Shown here: piece by piece, positions 28,038 to 37,644 of the stretch
Layout of the letters: each line of letters begins with the position of its first letter
Position numbering within the stretch: the stretch's first letter is position 1
Assembly: GCF_001632775.1 (NCBI RefSeq)
Contig: NZ_CP015249.1
Span: 1,964,686-2,028,685 of the forward strand
Source of the DNA: Dokdonella koreensis DS-123
GTDB taxonomy: Bacteria > Pseudomonadota > Gammaproteobacteria > Xanthomonadales > Rhodanobacteraceae
Length of the DNA stretch: 64,000 nucleotides
Direction of reading: 5' to 3'
Notes under the pieces: model-generated
Told to the model about the DNA's origin: nothing
Databases searched by the model: none
Seen by the model: the letters and a program-made list of their open reading frames with translations, nothing else
Program-made: the position numbers and the translations under genes

Positions 28038-30437
28038 TTGCGCAAGAAGACTCCCCCTGCGCGAAACACGACCAAGGCCGGCGCAAAGACCGGCCCGCGC
28101 AAGCCGGCGGAGGCCGCCAAGCGCTCCAAGGCACCGCCCTGGATGCCCGAGCCGCCCCCGCGGCCGGCCGGTACGAAACGACCCTCGCCTTCCCGCTCCG
28201 GCACGCCGCCGCTGGTCGATCCGCAGGCGGCGCGCGAGGCCAGCCGCTACGCCCGGCCGATCCCGAGCCGCGAGGCGATCCTGCACCTGCTGGCCGAGCG
28301 CGGCGAGCTGCTGCGCATCGAGCGCATCGCCGAGGCACTGGAGCTGCACGAGGCGCCGGACCTCGACGCGCTCGGCAAGCGGCTGGCGGCGATGGTCCGC
28401 GACGGCCAGCTGCTGCAGAACCGCCGCGGCGGCTACGGCGTCGCGCAGAAGCTGGACCTGATTCCCGGCGTGGTGATCGCCAATGCCGAAGGCTACGGCT
28501 TCCTGCGCGCCGACGCGGGCGGCGAGGACCTGTACCTGTCGCCGGCGCAGATGCGCCAGGTCCTGCACGGGGACCGGGTGCTCGGCAGCGTCGTCGGCGT
28601 CGACCGGCGCGGGCGCCGCCAGGGCTCGATCGTCGAGGTGCTCGAGCGGCGTTCTTCGCGCCTGGTCGGCCGCATCGTCGAGGAGAACGGCCTGGTGCTG
28701 GTCTCGCCCGACGACCGCCGCCTGCACCAGGACATCCTGATTCCACCGGCGGCACGTGCCGGTGCCGGCGCCGGCCAGATCGTCATTGCCGAGATCACCG
28801 AGCCGCCGACACCGTACCGCGGCCCGATCGGACGCGTGGTGGCGGTGCTCGGCGAGCGGCTCACGCCGTCGCTGATCGTGGAGATGGCGATCGCCAGCCA
28901 CGACCTGCCGCACGAATGGCCGCAGGCCGCGCTCGACGAGGCCGCCCGTGTCGAGCCGACCGTCGGCACCGCCGATATCGCCGACCGCGTGGACCTGCGC
29001 GACCTGCCGCTGGTCACGATCGACGGCGCCGACGCGAAGGACTTCGACGACGCGGTCTTCGCCCAGCCGACGCGCTCGGGCTTCCGGCTGGTCGTCGCGA
29101 TCGCCGACGTCTCGCACTACGTCCAGCCCGGCAGCGCGCTCGACGAGGAAGCCTACAAGCGCGCCACCTCGGTGTACTTCCCCGGCTTCGTCGTGCCGAT
29201 GCTGCCCGAGACGCTGTCCAACGGCATCTGCTCGCTCAACCCGAAGGTGGACCGCCTGTGCATGGTCTGCGACATGCGCATCGACCACGAAGGCGAGGTC
29301 ACCGGCACGCGCTTCTACCCGGCCGTGATGCGCTCGCATGCGCGCCTGACCTACGACCGCGTCTGGCAGGCGATCGGTGAGCGCAATGCCGACGCCCGCG
29401 CCGAGATCGGCGCGTTGATGCCGCAGATCGAGCATCTGCATGGCCTGTACACGGTGCTGGCCAAGGCGCGGCGCCAGCGCGGCGCGATCGACTTCGAGAG
29501 CCGTGAAGTGGAGTTCCGCCTGGACCCGCACGGCGAAGTCGTGCAGCTCGACGCGCGCGAGCGCAACGATGCGCACATGCTGATCGAGGAATGCATGATC
29601 GCCGCCAACGTCGAGGCGGCGAAGTTCCTGCTGAAGAAGCGCATTCCGGCGCCCTATCGCGTGCACGAGCCGCCGCCCGAGTCCAAGTACGCCGACCTGC
29701 TGGAGTTCCTGCGCGAGTTCCGGCTGGGGCTGCCGGCCTACGGCGAGGTGGTGCCGGCCGACTTCTCGGCGCTGCTGCACAGCATCCGCCAGCGCGTGGA
29801 CGCCAGCCTGATCGAGTCGGTGGTGCTGCGCTCGCAGAGCATGGCCGTCTACCAGCCGCAGAACACCGGGCACTTCGGCCTGGCGCTGCAGGCCTATGCG
29901 CATTTCACCTCGCCGATCCGCCGCTATCCGGACCTGCTCGTCCATCGCGCGATCCGTCACGCGCTGGCCGGCGGCAAGGCCGACAGCTATGCCTACAGCG
30001 CCGGCGACATGGCCGGCATGGCCACCCACTGCTCGCACAACGAGCGGCGCGCGTCCGAGGCCGAGCGCGACGTCGACGAGCGCTACAAGTGCGCGTGGAT
30101 GGAGAAGCACGTCGGCAGCGAGTTCGACGGCGTGGTCTCCGGCGTCACCTCGTTCGGCCTGTTCGTCGAGCTGGTCGATTCGAAGATCAACGGCCTGGTC
30201 CACATCACCCAGCTGCCGAACGACTACTACCATTTCGATCCGATCCGCCACCTGCTGACCGGTGAGCGGCGCGGCCTGAGGTTCCGCCTCGGCGACAAGG
30301 TGCGCGTGCAGGTATTGCGCGCGAGCCTGGAGGACCGCAAGATCGATTTTCGCCTGGTGACCGCCGAACCGCGGACCGCGCAGGACGAGCCGGCAGCAGC
30401 GCCGGGCCGGCGCAAGCCGCGCAAGGCGCCGGCCTGA
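28038..30437 (+). CDS. rnr: Ribonuclease R
   Basis: A 799-residue RNase R (E. coli 813), the processive 3'-5' exoribonuclease that unwinds structured RNA. Domains in order are an Arg/Lys/Pro-rich leader, helix-turn-helix (IPSREAILHLLAERGELLRIERIAEAL), two cold-shock domains, the RNB core and an S1 domain near the end (FDGVVSGVTSFGLFVELVDSKINGLVHI). The RNB active site DGADAKDFDDAVF, with its cluster of aspartates, is complete. The start is TTG at 28038, ten bases after AAGGAG, yielding MRKKTPPARN. The longer frame reaching 27933 has no ribosome site and adds non-conserved residues. rlmB two genes later is the common rnr-rlmB pairing. Confidence 0.95.
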   Translation: MRKKTPPARNTTKAGAKTGPRKPAEAAKRSKAPPWMPEPPPRPAGTKRPSPSRSGTPPLVDPQAAREASRYARPIPSREAILHLLAERGELLRIERIAEALELHEAPDLDALGKRLAAMVRDGQLLQNRRGGYGVAQKLDLIPGVVIANAEGYGFLRADAGGEDLYLSPAQMRQVLHGDRVLGSVVGVDRRGRRQGSIVEVLERRSSRLVGRIVEENGLVLVSPDDRRLHQDILIPPAARAGAGAGQIVIAEITEPPTPYRGPIGRVVAVLGERLTPSLIVEMAIASHDLPHEWPQAALDEAARVEPTVGTADIADRVDLRDLPLVTIDGADAKDFDDAVFAQPTRSGFRLVVAIADVSHYVQPGSALDEEAYKRATSVYFPGFVVPMLPETLSNGICSLNPKVDRLCMVCDMRIDHEGEVTGTRFYPAVMRSHARLTYDRVWQAIGERNADARAEIGALMPQIEHLHGLYTVLAKARRQRGAIDFESREVEFRLDPHGEVVQLDARERNDAHMLIEECMIAANVEAAKFLLKKRIPAPYRVHEPPPESKYADLLEFLREFRLGLPAYGEVVPADFSALLHSIRQRVDASLIESVVLRSQSMAVYQPQNTGHFGLALQAYAHFTSPIRRYPDLLVHRAIRHALAGGKADSYAYSAGDMAGMATHCSHNERRASEAERDVDERYKCAWMEKHVGSEFDGVVSGVTSFGLFVELVDSKINGLVHITQLPNDYYHFDPIRHLLTGERRGLRFRLGDKVRVQVLRASLEDRKIDFRLVTAEPRTAQDEPAAAPGRRKPRKAPA

Positions 30438-30465
30438 AGGCATTCGTCGACGAGGAGAGCAGGGT

Positions 30466-30966
30466 ATGGGCAGTTCCGCTTTCGAAGCATCGCAGGCGCC
30501 GGGCGGACACCATCACGCGCTGGCGCGCCTGGCCGGCGAATGGGTCGGTGTCTCGCGGGTCTGGTTCGAGCCGGGGGCTCCCAGCGACGAGTCGCCGATC
30601 CGCGGCTCGATCCGCCCCGCACTCGGCGGCCGCTTCATGATCCACGAGTACGAGAGCGCCCTCGGCGGCAAGCCGCTGCAGGGCATGGTGCTGATCGGCT
30701 GGCACATCGACGCCAAGCGCTACGAGATGGCCTGGATCGACAGCTTCCACACCGGCTCGGCGATCCTGTTCTCGACCGGCGCTGGCGACGCCGGACCACT
30801 CCCGAACGTGCTCTGCCACTACGGCGGCCACGACGGCACGCCGCCGTGGGGCTGGCGCACCACGATCGAGCAGCCCGACCCCGACACCCTGGTGCTGACC
30901 GCCTGGAACATCGAGCCGGACGGCCCGGAGGCCAAGGCCACCGAGATCGTCTACCGGCGCGCGTGA
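30466..30966 (+). CDS. DUF1579 family protein
   Basis: A 166-residue soluble protein of the DUF1579 family (calycin-like beta barrel, function unknown). Family features are HHALARLAGEWVGVSRVWFEPG near the N-terminus, the central GRFMIHEYESALGGKPLQGMVLIGWHIDAKRYEMAWIDSFHTG, and a closing strand TLVLTAWNIEPDG. It has no signal peptide or membrane segment. It lies between rnr and rlmB, 28 bp after the former, probably cotranscribed. ATG 30466 is preceded by GAGGAGAGCAGGGT. Confidence 0.8.
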   Translation: MGSSAFEASQAPGGHHHALARLAGEWVGVSRVWFEPGAPSDESPIRGSIRPALGGRFMIHEYESALGGKPLQGMVLIGWHIDAKRYEMAWIDSFHTGSAILFSTGAGDAGPLPNVLCHYGGHDGTPPWGWRTTIEQPDPDTLVLTAWNIEPDGPEAKATEIVYRRA

Positions 30967-31124
30967 GTGGCGGGGACGTCGTCGCCTGAGCGGTGGCTGG
31001 TGAGCCGTGGCGGGGCTTCTCGCTGACGGCCGGGCCACGCGCCGCTCGCCTGGCGGCGCTCGTCTGGCCACAATACGCGCCCTGCCGGGATGTCGATCCC
31101 GCGTCCTTGCACAGGTTTCCCCCG

Positions 31125-31865
31125 ATGAGCACCGAACTGCTGAGCGGCATCCACTCCGTCGAAGCCGCCCTCAACTACGACGCCGGCAACATCGTCGAGC
31201 TCTACATCGAGACCGGCTCGCAGAATCCGCGCATCCGCGAGCTGTCCGAGCGCGCACGCGAGATGGGCCTGCGGCCGCACGCCCGCGATCGCGCCGCGCT
31301 GGACCGCATGACCGGCGGCACGCGCCACCAGGGCATCGCCGCGCGCTACACGGTGCCGCCGCCGCGGCCGGAGTCCGAGCTGCCGCAGCTGATCGAGCAG
31401 GCCGGCCGCGAGGCGCTGTTCCTGGTCCTGGACGGTGTCACCGATCCGCACAACCTCGGCGCCTGCCTGCGCAGCGCCGAGGCTGCCGGCGTGACCGCGG
31501 TGATCGTTCCCAAGGACAAGGCCGCCGGCATCACCCCGACCGTGCGGCGTGCCTCGGCCGGCGCCGCCGATCGCGTGCCGTTCGTCGCGGCGACCAACCT
31601 GGCCCGTACGCTCAAGGTGCTCAAGGACGCCGGCGTCTGGCTGACCGGCCTCGCCGGCGACGGCGACCGCTCCGTCTATGCGATCGACTTCAACGGTCCG
31701 GCCGCCCTGGTCATGGGCGGCGAAGGGGAGGGCATGCGCCGCCTGACGCGCGAAGCCTGCGACTTCCTCGCCCACATCCCGATGCGCGGCAGCGTCGAAA
31801 GCCTCAATGTCTCGGTGGCGACCGGCGTCGTGCTGTTCGAGGTGCTGCGCCAGCGCAGCGCCTGA
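31125..31865 (+). CDS. rlmB: 23S rRNA (guanosine-2'-O-)-methyltransferase RlmB
   Basis: A 246-residue SPOUT methyltransferase (E. coli 243) that methylates Gm2251 of 23S rRNA. The N-terminal L30e-like domain begins TELLSGIHSVEAAL. The SPOUT motifs are LDGVTDPHNLGACLRSAEAAGV (motif 1), LVMGGEGEGMRRLTREACDFLAHIPMRG (motif 2) and SVESLNVSVATGVVLFE (motif 3, knot). ATG 31125 gives the family start. A longer frame from 30993 is not conserved. It ends in a convergent arrangement with the next gene. Confidence 0.95.
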   Translation: MSTELLSGIHSVEAALNYDAGNIVELYIETGSQNPRIRELSERAREMGLRPHARDRAALDRMTGGTRHQGIAARYTVPPPRPESELPQLIEQAGREALFLVLDGVTDPHNLGACLRSAEAAGVTAVIVPKDKAAGITPTVRRASAGAADRVPFVAATNLARTLKVLKDAGVWLTGLAGDGDRSVYAIDFNGPAALVMGGEGEGMRRLTREACDFLAHIPMRGSVESLNVSVATGVVLFEVLRQRSA

Positions 31866-31870
31866 AGCCC

Positions 31871-31885
31871 GCCGGGCAGCCCGGC
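31871..31885. terminator. Small convergent hairpin after rlmB
   Basis: A 6-bp stem GCCGGG/CCCGGC with a 3-base loop lies between the convergent rlmB and the methyltransferase gene. It is short and without a T-run, so this is a low-confidence call. Confidence 0.3.
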
Positions 31886-31890
31886 CGTGT

Positions 31891-32979
31891 CTAGGCGTGC
31901 GCCCGGCCGTCGACCGGGCGCACCGAGGTCTCGGGCGTGATGCCCGGCAGGTGGACCCGCTCCCCGGTATACGGGCGCTTGCGCATCGAGGCGATCAGGT
32001 GCGTCGGCTTGATCCGGCCGGCTGCGATCTCTTCGACGTCGCGTCGATGGATGCGATCGATCAAGGCGCGGTCGGTGGCCGAATCCGCGTCGAAGTGCGG
32101 GCCGAACGAGCGGTCGATGAACGGGTCGATCAGGTTGCCGTAGGCGAAGAACAGCTCGAAATCGAAGCGCGCGATCAGCAGCGGCAGGATGTCCTGCGCG
32201 CGGATACCCTCGAATCCCTCCTTCGAGCAATCCCAGTAGTCGAGCAGTTCCTCGTGCCGGCGCAGCTGGACGTTCCAGCGATACCCCGGCGGCAGCTCGC
32301 GCCAGTACTCGTGGATGATGTCCATCGCCTCGGGCCAGCGCATGTGGCCGTTGCGGCCGATCATGTCCGAGACGATGAAGCGGCCGTGCGGCGCCAGCGC
32401 CGTATCCACCGCGGTGAACAGGTTCTCCAGGGCCAGCACGTGGTGGAGGCTCTGGTTGGCCATGATCGCGTCGTAGCGCCGGTCCGGCCGCCAGGCGTTG
32501 AAGTCGCCCTGGACCGGCAGCACCTGCGCCTCGACGCCGCTCTCGCGCGCCAGCGCGCGGCCGCGCTCGAGCATCGTCGGGTTGATGTCCACGCATTCGA
32601 GCGTGAAGCGGTCCAGGCCCTGGTCGACCAGCCGCCGCGCGATGCGGACCTCGGTATCGCAGTTGCCGGCGCCCAGGCTGGCGAAGCGGACGCCGTCCGG
32701 ATGCTCCTGGAGCGCTTTTTTCAGCTGCTCGAAGAAGAACGCGTCCGGATCGGAAAAGCCGAGCGCTTCCAGTTGCGGCCGCAGCCAGGTGTTGGACCAG
32801 TAGTGGAAAATCGGGGGCAGGTCGTGGACCTGCTCCTGGCCCTCGAAGATCGCCTGCTCCTGCGCGACGCGCTGGGCGTAGTCGAGCGCGCGTGCCGGCA
32901 GCAGCCGGCGCGCCAGCGAACGCAACCGGTTCGCCCAGTGGCGCAGCGCGAGGGGCCGGCGTGGCGGTGACGTGTGCAT
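31891..32979 (-). CDS. Class I SAM-dependent methyltransferase
   Basis: A 362-residue protein with a Rossmann methyltransferase core: motif I SLGAGNCDTE (101-110), acidic loop ECVDINPT (128-135), motif II around GDFNAWRPDRRYDAIMANQSLHHV, then MIGRNGHMRW. The N-terminal 90 residues are basic and helical, and the C-terminal part (FDFELFFAYGNLIDPFIDRSFGPHFD) is non-standard for small-molecule enzymes. Substrate is unknown. It resembles methyltransferases found near glycan or tailoring genes, but none are adjacent here. The ATG at 32979 is preceded by AAGGAGCACG, a strong ribosome site. Confidence 0.8.
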   Translation of the reverse strand: MHTSPPRRPLALRHWANRLRSLARRLLPARALDYAQRVAQEQAIFEGQEQVHDLPPIFHYWSNTWLRPQLEALGFSDPDAFFFEQLKKALQEHPDGVRFASLGAGNCDTEVRIARRLVDQGLDRFTLECVDINPTMLERGRALARESGVEAQVLPVQGDFNAWRPDRRYDAIMANQSLHHVLALENLFTAVDTALAPHGRFIVSDMIGRNGHMRWPEAMDIIHEYWRELPPGYRWNVQLRRHEELLDYWDCSKEGFEGIRAQDILPLLIARFDFELFFAYGNLIDPFIDRSFGPHFDADSATDRALIDRIHRRDVEEIAAGRIKPTHLIASMRKRPYTGERVHLPGITPETSVRPVDGRAHA

Positions 32980-33062
32980 CGTGCTCCTTGGATTCGCGCG
33001 TCGGCACGCCGGCCGTCGCGGCACTCCTGCATGCGGTGCCGCCGGGACGCGGCCCTGCGCCG

Positions 33063-34016
33063 CTACAGCGACGCCAGCCATTCCTCGTCGGAACCCTCGT
33101 TGACGCCCTCGAACAGGTAGGTGCTGAGATAGCGCTCGCCGGTGTCGGGCAGCACCGCCAGGATGGCGTCGCCCGGACGGGCCTCGCGGGCGATCTCCAG
33201 CGCGGCGGCGAACGTGCCGCCTGCAGAGACGCCGCAGAGGATGCCCTCGTCGCGGGCCAGCGCGAGCGCGGTGTCGCGGGCGACGAACTCGTCGACGGCC
33301 ACCAGGCGATCGACGACCGCGCGGTTCAGCACGGCCGGCACGAAGTCCGGCGTCCAGCCCTGGATACGGTGCGGTTTCCATTCGGCACCGGCCAGCAGCG
33401 CCGCCGGCGCGGGTTCCGCGGCGACGATGCGCACCTCCGGCCGCGCCAGGCGGATCATCTCGCCGGCACCGGTCAGCGTGCCGCCGGTGCCCCAGCCGGT
33501 GACGAACCAGTCCAGCCGCTGCCCGGCGAAGTCCTGCAGGATCTCCGGCCCGGTGGTGCTGCGGTGCCAGGCCGGGTTGGCCTCGTTCTCGAACTGGCGC
33601 GCCAGGAACGCGCCGTGTTTCTCGGCGAACTCGGCCGCGCGGCGCACCATGCCGCTGCCGCGCTCGGCGGCCGGCGTCAGGATCACCTTGGCGCCGTAGG
33701 CGCGCATCAGCTTGCGGCGCTCGATCGAGAACGTCTCGACCATGAAGGCGACGAACGGGTAGCCGCGCGCGGCGCAGACCATCGCCAGGGCGATGCCGGT
33801 ATTGCCCGAGGTCGCCTCGACCACGGTCTGGCCGGGCTTGAGCAGGCCCTTGGCCTCGGCGTCGAGGATGATCGCCAGCGCGAGGCGGTCCTTGACCGAA
33901 CCGCCGGGATTGAAGGCCTCGCACTTGACGTACATTGCGACGCCCGGCGGGGCCAGGCGGTTGATGCGGACGATCGGCGTGCGGCCGATCGTGTCGAGGA
34001 TGCTGGCGTGGATCAT
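33063..34016 (-). CDS. cysK: Cysteine synthase (O-acetylserine sulfhydrylase)
   Basis: A 317-residue fold-type II PLP enzyme that makes cysteine from O-acetylserine and sulfide. The PLP lysine is Lys42 in NPGGSVKDR. The substrate loop TSGNTG is at 69-74, and the phosphate-binding GTGGTLTGAG and the C-terminal GVSAGGTFAAALEIA are in place. ERRKLMRAYGAKVILTPA matches the CysK/CysM family. ITDTGERYLST-type ending is present as LPDTGERYLSTYLFE. CysK versus CysM cannot be settled by eye. The HRIQGWTPDFVPAVLN loop lacks the GIGAGF wording typical of CysK. Confidence 0.88.
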   Translation of the reverse strand: MIHASILDTIGRTPIVRINRLAPPGVAMYVKCEAFNPGGSVKDRLALAIILDAEAKGLLKPGQTVVEATSGNTGIALAMVCAARGYPFVAFMVETFSIERRKLMRAYGAKVILTPAAERGSGMVRRAAEFAEKHGAFLARQFENEANPAWHRSTTGPEILQDFAGQRLDWFVTGWGTGGTLTGAGEMIRLARPEVRIVAAEPAPAALLAGAEWKPHRIQGWTPDFVPAVLNRAVVDRLVAVDEFVARDTALALARDEGILCGVSAGGTFAAALEIAREARPGDAILAVLPDTGERYLSTYLFEGVNEGSDEEWLASL

Positions 34017-34092
34017 CGCGCGTCTCCGGGCCGGGGCGGACTGCGTTGCAGCATAGTCCGCGCCGGACCCGGCGGCCAGTCCGCGGGAGGGG

Positions 34093-34821
34093 TCAGCGCG
34101 CGGTCGGGTCCGGGATGACCGTGGACGCGGTGGAGTCGCCCTTGCGGCGGATCTGGCCGATCTGGCTGCCGTGGACCAGGTAGTAGATGTTCTCGGCGAT
34201 GTTGGTCGCGTGGTCGCCGATGCGCTCGATGTTCTTGGCCATGAACAGCAGGTGCGTGCACGCGGTGATGTTGCGCGGGTCCTCCATCATGTAGGTCAGG
34301 AGCTCGCGGAACAGGCCGGTGTACATCTCGTCCAGTTCCTCGTCGCGTGCCCAGGCGAGCAGGGCGGCGTCGGCGTCGCGGTCGCGGTAGGCGTCCAGCA
34401 CGTCGCGGACCAGCTCGCCGGCCAGCTCGGCCAGGCGCGGCAGGGCGTGCACCGGCTTGACCAGGGCCAGCTGGTTCAGCGCGATCGCGCGCTTGGCGAC
34501 GTTGGCCGCGTAGTCGCCGATGCGCTCGATGTCGGCGGCGATCCGCAGCGCGGCCATGACCTCGCGCAGGTCGCGTGCCATCGGTGCGCGCGCCACCAGC
34601 AGCTGGACGACGTCGTGGCTGACTTCCAGCTCCAACGCGTCGACCGCGCTGTCGCTGTTGATGATGGCGGTGGCGGCTTCGCTGTCGCGCTTGACGACCG
34701 CGTCGATCGCGCCTTCCAGCTCGGCCAGCGCCAGGTCACCCATGCGCTGGATCTCCTGCGTCAGGCGCTTGAGTTCCAGGTCGTAGCTTTTGACGATGTG
34801 CTCGGAAACGGGTGCGTTCAT
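34093..34821 (-). CDS. phoU: Phosphate signalling protein PhoU
   Basis: A 242-residue PhoU (E. coli 241) made of two similar three-helix bundles. It mediates inhibition of PhoR by the Pst transporter when phosphate is plentiful. The repeated family motif is visible: SHDVVQLLVARAPMARDLREVMAALRIAADIERIGDYAANVAKRA in the first half and the matching MAKNIERIGDHATNIAENIYYLVHG in the second. It is the last gene of the pst operon, 10 bp after pstB. Gene order pstSCAB-phoU is canonical. Confidence 0.96.
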   Translation of the reverse strand: MNAPVSEHIVKSYDLELKRLTQEIQRMGDLALAELEGAIDAVVKRDSEAATAIINSDSAVDALELEVSHDVVQLLVARAPMARDLREVMAALRIAADIERIGDYAANVAKRAIALNQLALVKPVHALPRLAELAGELVRDVLDAYRDRDADAALLAWARDEELDEMYTGLFRELLTYMMEDPRNITACTHLLFMAKNIERIGDHATNIAENIYYLVHGSQIGQIRRKGDSTASTVIPDPTAR

Positions 34822-34831
34822 CGGGGTGTCC

Positions 34832-35656
34832 TCAGCCGAATCGGCCGGTGATGTAGTCTTCGGTCTGCTGCTTGGCCGGCTTGGTGAAGAGCTTGTCGGT
34901 GGCGCCGAACTCGATCAGCTCGCCCAGGTACATGAAGGCCGTGTAGTCCGAGCAGCGCGCGGCCTGCTGCATGTTGTGGGTGACGATCGCGATCGTGTAG
35001 TGCTCCTTGAGCTCGGCGACCAGCTGCTCGATCTTGCCGGTGGCGATCGGGTCCAGCGCCGAGGTCGGCTCGTCGAGCAGCAGCACGTCGGGCCGCAGCG
35101 CCACCGCGCGTGCGATGCACAGGCGCTGCTGCTGGCCGCCGGACAGGCCCAGCGCGTTCTGCTTGAGCTTGTCCTTGACCTCGGTCCACAGCGCGCCCTG
35201 CACGAGCGCTTCTTCCACGCGCACGTCCAGCTCGGCCTTGGAGAGCTTCTCGTAGTGGCGGATCGCGTAGGCGATGTTCTCGTAGATCGACATCGGGAAC
35301 GGCACCGGCTTCTGGAACACCATGCCGACCTTGCCGCGCAGGCGGTTGAGCCCGTAGGACGGATCGAGGATGTTCTGGCCGTCCAGCAGCACTTCGCCCT
35401 TGGCTTCGAGCTTCGGGTAGAGCGCGTAGATGCGGTTGAATATCCGCAGCAGCGTGGACTTGCCGCAACCCGACGGGCCGATCAGCGCGGTCACGCGCTT
35501 CTCGGCGATGTCGATGTTGACGCCCTTGAGCGCGTGGAAGCCGTCGTAGTAGAAGTCGAGGTTGCGCGCGCTCATCTTCGGCGCGGCACCGGCCTCGGCT
35601 GCGCGGACGGAAGCGCCGACGGTCGGCGTCGATATCGCAAACGGTGCGTCAGTCAT
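34832..35656 (-). CDS. pstB: Phosphate ABC transporter ATP-binding protein PstB
   Basis: A 274-residue ABC ATPase. Walker A is GPSGCGKST, the signature is [14 protein letters not shown], Walker B is [13 protein letters not shown], and the switch histidine is in [39 protein letters not shown] is the PstB-specific Q-loop region. About 28 extra residues precede the conserved [20 protein letters not shown], as in several Proteobacteria. Its start overlaps the pstA stop by 8 bp, indicating coupled translation. Confidence 0.97.
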   Translation of the reverse strand: MTDAPFAISTPTVGASVRAAEAGAAPKMSARNLDFYYDGFHALKGVNIDIAEKRVTALIGPSGCGKSTLLRIFNRIYALYPKLEAKGEVLLDGQNILDPSYGLNRLRGKVGMVFQKPVPFPMSIYENIAYAIRHYEKLSKAELDVRVEEALVQGALWTEVKDKLKQNALGLSGGQQQRLCIARAVALRPDVLLLDEPTSALDPIATGKIEQLVAELKEHYTIAIVTHNMQQAARCSDYTAFMYLGELIEFGATDKLFTKPAKQQTEDYITGRFG

Positions 35657-36536
35657 GGCTGATCTTGTTCCTGAGGAGAATGGCGCGAGCGAGCAGGCTG
35701 AGCAACAGCACGAAGGCGGTCAGCACCAGGGCACCGGCCCAGGCGAGCACCTGCCAGGATTCGTACGGGCTGCCGGCGAACTGGTTCATGACCACCGGTA
35801 CGCTGGCCATCGGCCGGGTCAGGTCCGTGCTCCAGTACTGGTTGCCGAAGGCGGTGAACAGCAGCGGTGCGGTCTCGCCGCTGATGCGCGCCAGCGCCAG
35901 CAGGATGCCGGTGACGATGCCGGCCGACGCGCTGCGGTAGAGCACCTGCATGATGACCTTCCACTGCGGGATGCCCAGCGACAGGGCCGCCTCGCGCATC
36001 TGCGAGGGCACCAGCCGCAGCATCTCGTCGGTGGTGCGGACCACCACCGGCAGCACGATGAACGCGAGCGCGATGGAACCGGCGAGTGCCGAGAAGCTGC
36101 CGCCCATCTGCGCCACCACGATCGTGTACACGAACAGGCCCAGCACGATCGACGGCGCCGACAGCAGGATGTCGTTGACGAAGCGGATCACCGTGCCGAT
36201 GCGACGCGCGCCGGCGTACTCGGCCAGCCAGGTGCCGGCGGCGATGCCGAGCGGCGTGCCGATCAGGATCGCCAGCAGGCACATCACCGCGCTGCCGAAG
36301 AACGCGTTGAGCAGGCCGCCGGTTTCCATCGGCGGCGGCGTCATCTGCGTGAACAGCGCGAGGTTCACGCCGGCGATGCCACGCGACACCGTGGTCCAGA
36401 GGATCCAGAACAGGAAGAACAGGCCGAACAGCGCGGCGGCGCAGGACATCACCAGCGCGAGGGTGTTGGTGAGGCTGCGCCGGCGGTAGAGCCGCTGCGC
36501 GACCGGGCTTTCGGCGGTAGGTACGGCGACGTTCAT
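35649..36536 (-). CDS. pstA: Phosphate ABC transporter permease PstA
   Basis: A 295-residue permease with six membrane helices. The permease coupling (EAA) loop is visible as [26 protein letters not shown]. It also has the PstA-type [16 protein letters not shown], and [31 protein letters not shown] towards the end. ATG 36536 overlaps the stop of pstC by four bases. A much longer open frame upstream in this frame lies antiparallel to nothing and is simply the overlap region of pstC, so it was not used. Confidence 0.95.
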   Translation of the reverse strand: MNVAVPTAESPVAQRLYRRRSLTNTLALVMSCAAALFGLFFLFWILWTTVSRGIAGVNLALFTQMTPPPMETGGLLNAFFGSAVMCLLAILIGTPLGIAAGTWLAEYAGARRIGTVIRFVNDILLSAPSIVLGLFVYTIVVAQMGGSFSALAGSIALAFIVLPVVVRTTDEMLRLVPSQMREAALSLGIPQWKVIMQVLYRSASAGIVTGILLALARISGETAPLLFTAFGNQYWSTDLTRPMASVPVVMNQFAGSPYESWQVLAWAGALVLTAFVLLLSLLARAILLRNKISHD

Positions 36537-37507
36537 CGGCCACCCTCCTTGCGCGACAGTTGTCGGAGCATCAGCCGGGCGATCGCCAGCACGATGAAGG
36601 TCACGATGAACAGCACGAAGCCGAGCAGGAGCAGCGCCGAGCGGTAGCTGTCGGTCGCCTCGGCGAAGTCGTTGGCGATCAGCGCGGCGATCGTCGTGCC
36701 CGGTTCGAGCAGCGAGGCCGAGAAGCGCACCGTGTTGCCGACGACGAAGGCGACCGCCATCGTCTCGCCGAGCGCACGCCCGAGGCCGAGGAAGACGCCG
36801 CCGATCACCGCCGAGCGGGTGTAGGGCAGGACGATGTCCCAGACCACTTCCCACTTGGTCGATCCCAGCGCATAGGCCGATTCCTTCAGGCGCGTGGGCA
36901 CCGTCAGGAACACCTCGCGCATGACCGAGGAAATGAACGGGATCACCATGATCGCCAGCACGAAGCCGGCGGTCAGCATGCCGATGCCGAGCGGGGGGCC
37001 GCGGAACAGCACCCCGATCACCGGGATCGTGCCGATGTAGTCGTTGAACCAGGGCGTGACGTACTCGGTCATCACCGGGACCAGCACGAACAGGCCCCAC
37101 ATGCCGTAGATGATCGAGGGCACGCCGGCCAGCAGCTCGATGGCCGAGCCGACAGGGCCGCGCAGCCAGTTGGGCGCCACCTCGGTCAGGTACAACGCGA
37201 TGCCGAAGCTGATCGGCACAGCAATCAGCATCGCGACGATGGCGGTGACCAGGGTGCCGTAGATCGGCACCAGGGCGCCGTAGCGGTTCTCGACCGGGTT
37301 CCATTCGGTGGAGAAGAAGAAGCGCCAGCCCTCGGTCGCCAGGACCTCGCGGCCGCCCCACAACATTGACAAGGCGGCGCCGGCGAGGGCGATCAGGACG
37401 AAGATCGCCGTCAGGCCCAGCGCGATGCTGAAACCGCGGTCCTGGCGTTCGTCGCGGCGGCTGCGCCGCTCGTCGATCAGGATCGCGTCGGCAGCGATGC
37501 TGCTCAT
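36533..37507 (-). CDS. pstC: Phosphate ABC transporter permease PstC
   Basis: A 324-residue permease, the PstA partner. It shows a hydrophobic N-terminal helix (FSIALGLTAIFVLIALAGAALSML), the PstC loop FFFSTEWNPVENRYGALVPIYGTLVTA, the coupling loop ESAYALGSTKWEVVWDIVLPYT, and GRALGETMAVAFVVGN. Two in-frame ATGs are possible (37507, giving MSSIAADA, and 37519, giving MGRRMSS). The first matches family length better. It follows pstS after a strong intercistronic hairpin. Confidence 0.95.
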   Translation of the reverse strand: MSSIAADAILIDERRSRRDERQDRGFSIALGLTAIFVLIALAGAALSMLWGGREVLATEGWRFFFSTEWNPVENRYGALVPIYGTLVTAIVAMLIAVPISFGIALYLTEVAPNWLRGPVGSAIELLAGVPSIIYGMWGLFVLVPVMTEYVTPWFNDYIGTIPVIGVLFRGPPLGIGMLTAGFVLAIMVIPFISSVMREVFLTVPTRLKESAYALGSTKWEVVWDIVLPYTRSAVIGGVFLGLGRALGETMAVAFVVGNTVRFSASLLEPGTTIAALIANDFAEATDSYRSALLLLGFVLFIVTFIVLAIARLMLRQLSRKEGGR

Positions 37508-37608
37508 GCGTCTACCCATGATTGAAGGCCCCCGCCGCAGCGCGGGCCGGAAATGAGGGAGCGGAGGGCGCCACCGGCGAGGAAGCCGGGACGCCATCCG
37601 CCGTCCGG

Positions 37609-37637
37609 CAGGTCACCCGGGCGAACCCGGGCACCTG
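37609..37637 (-). promoter_or_regulatory. Intercistronic hairpin between pstS and pstC with UUCG loop
   Basis: In the minus-strand transcript, CCCGGG pairs with CCCGGG around a UUCG tetraloop (37616-37621 with 37626-37631). It is extended by CAGGT/ACCTG outside small internal loops. It starts eight bases after the pstS stop. Such a structure would stabilise or separate the pstS message and explain higher PstS than PstCAB levels. That role is inference. Confidence 0.5.
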
Positions 37638-37644
37638 TGACGCA

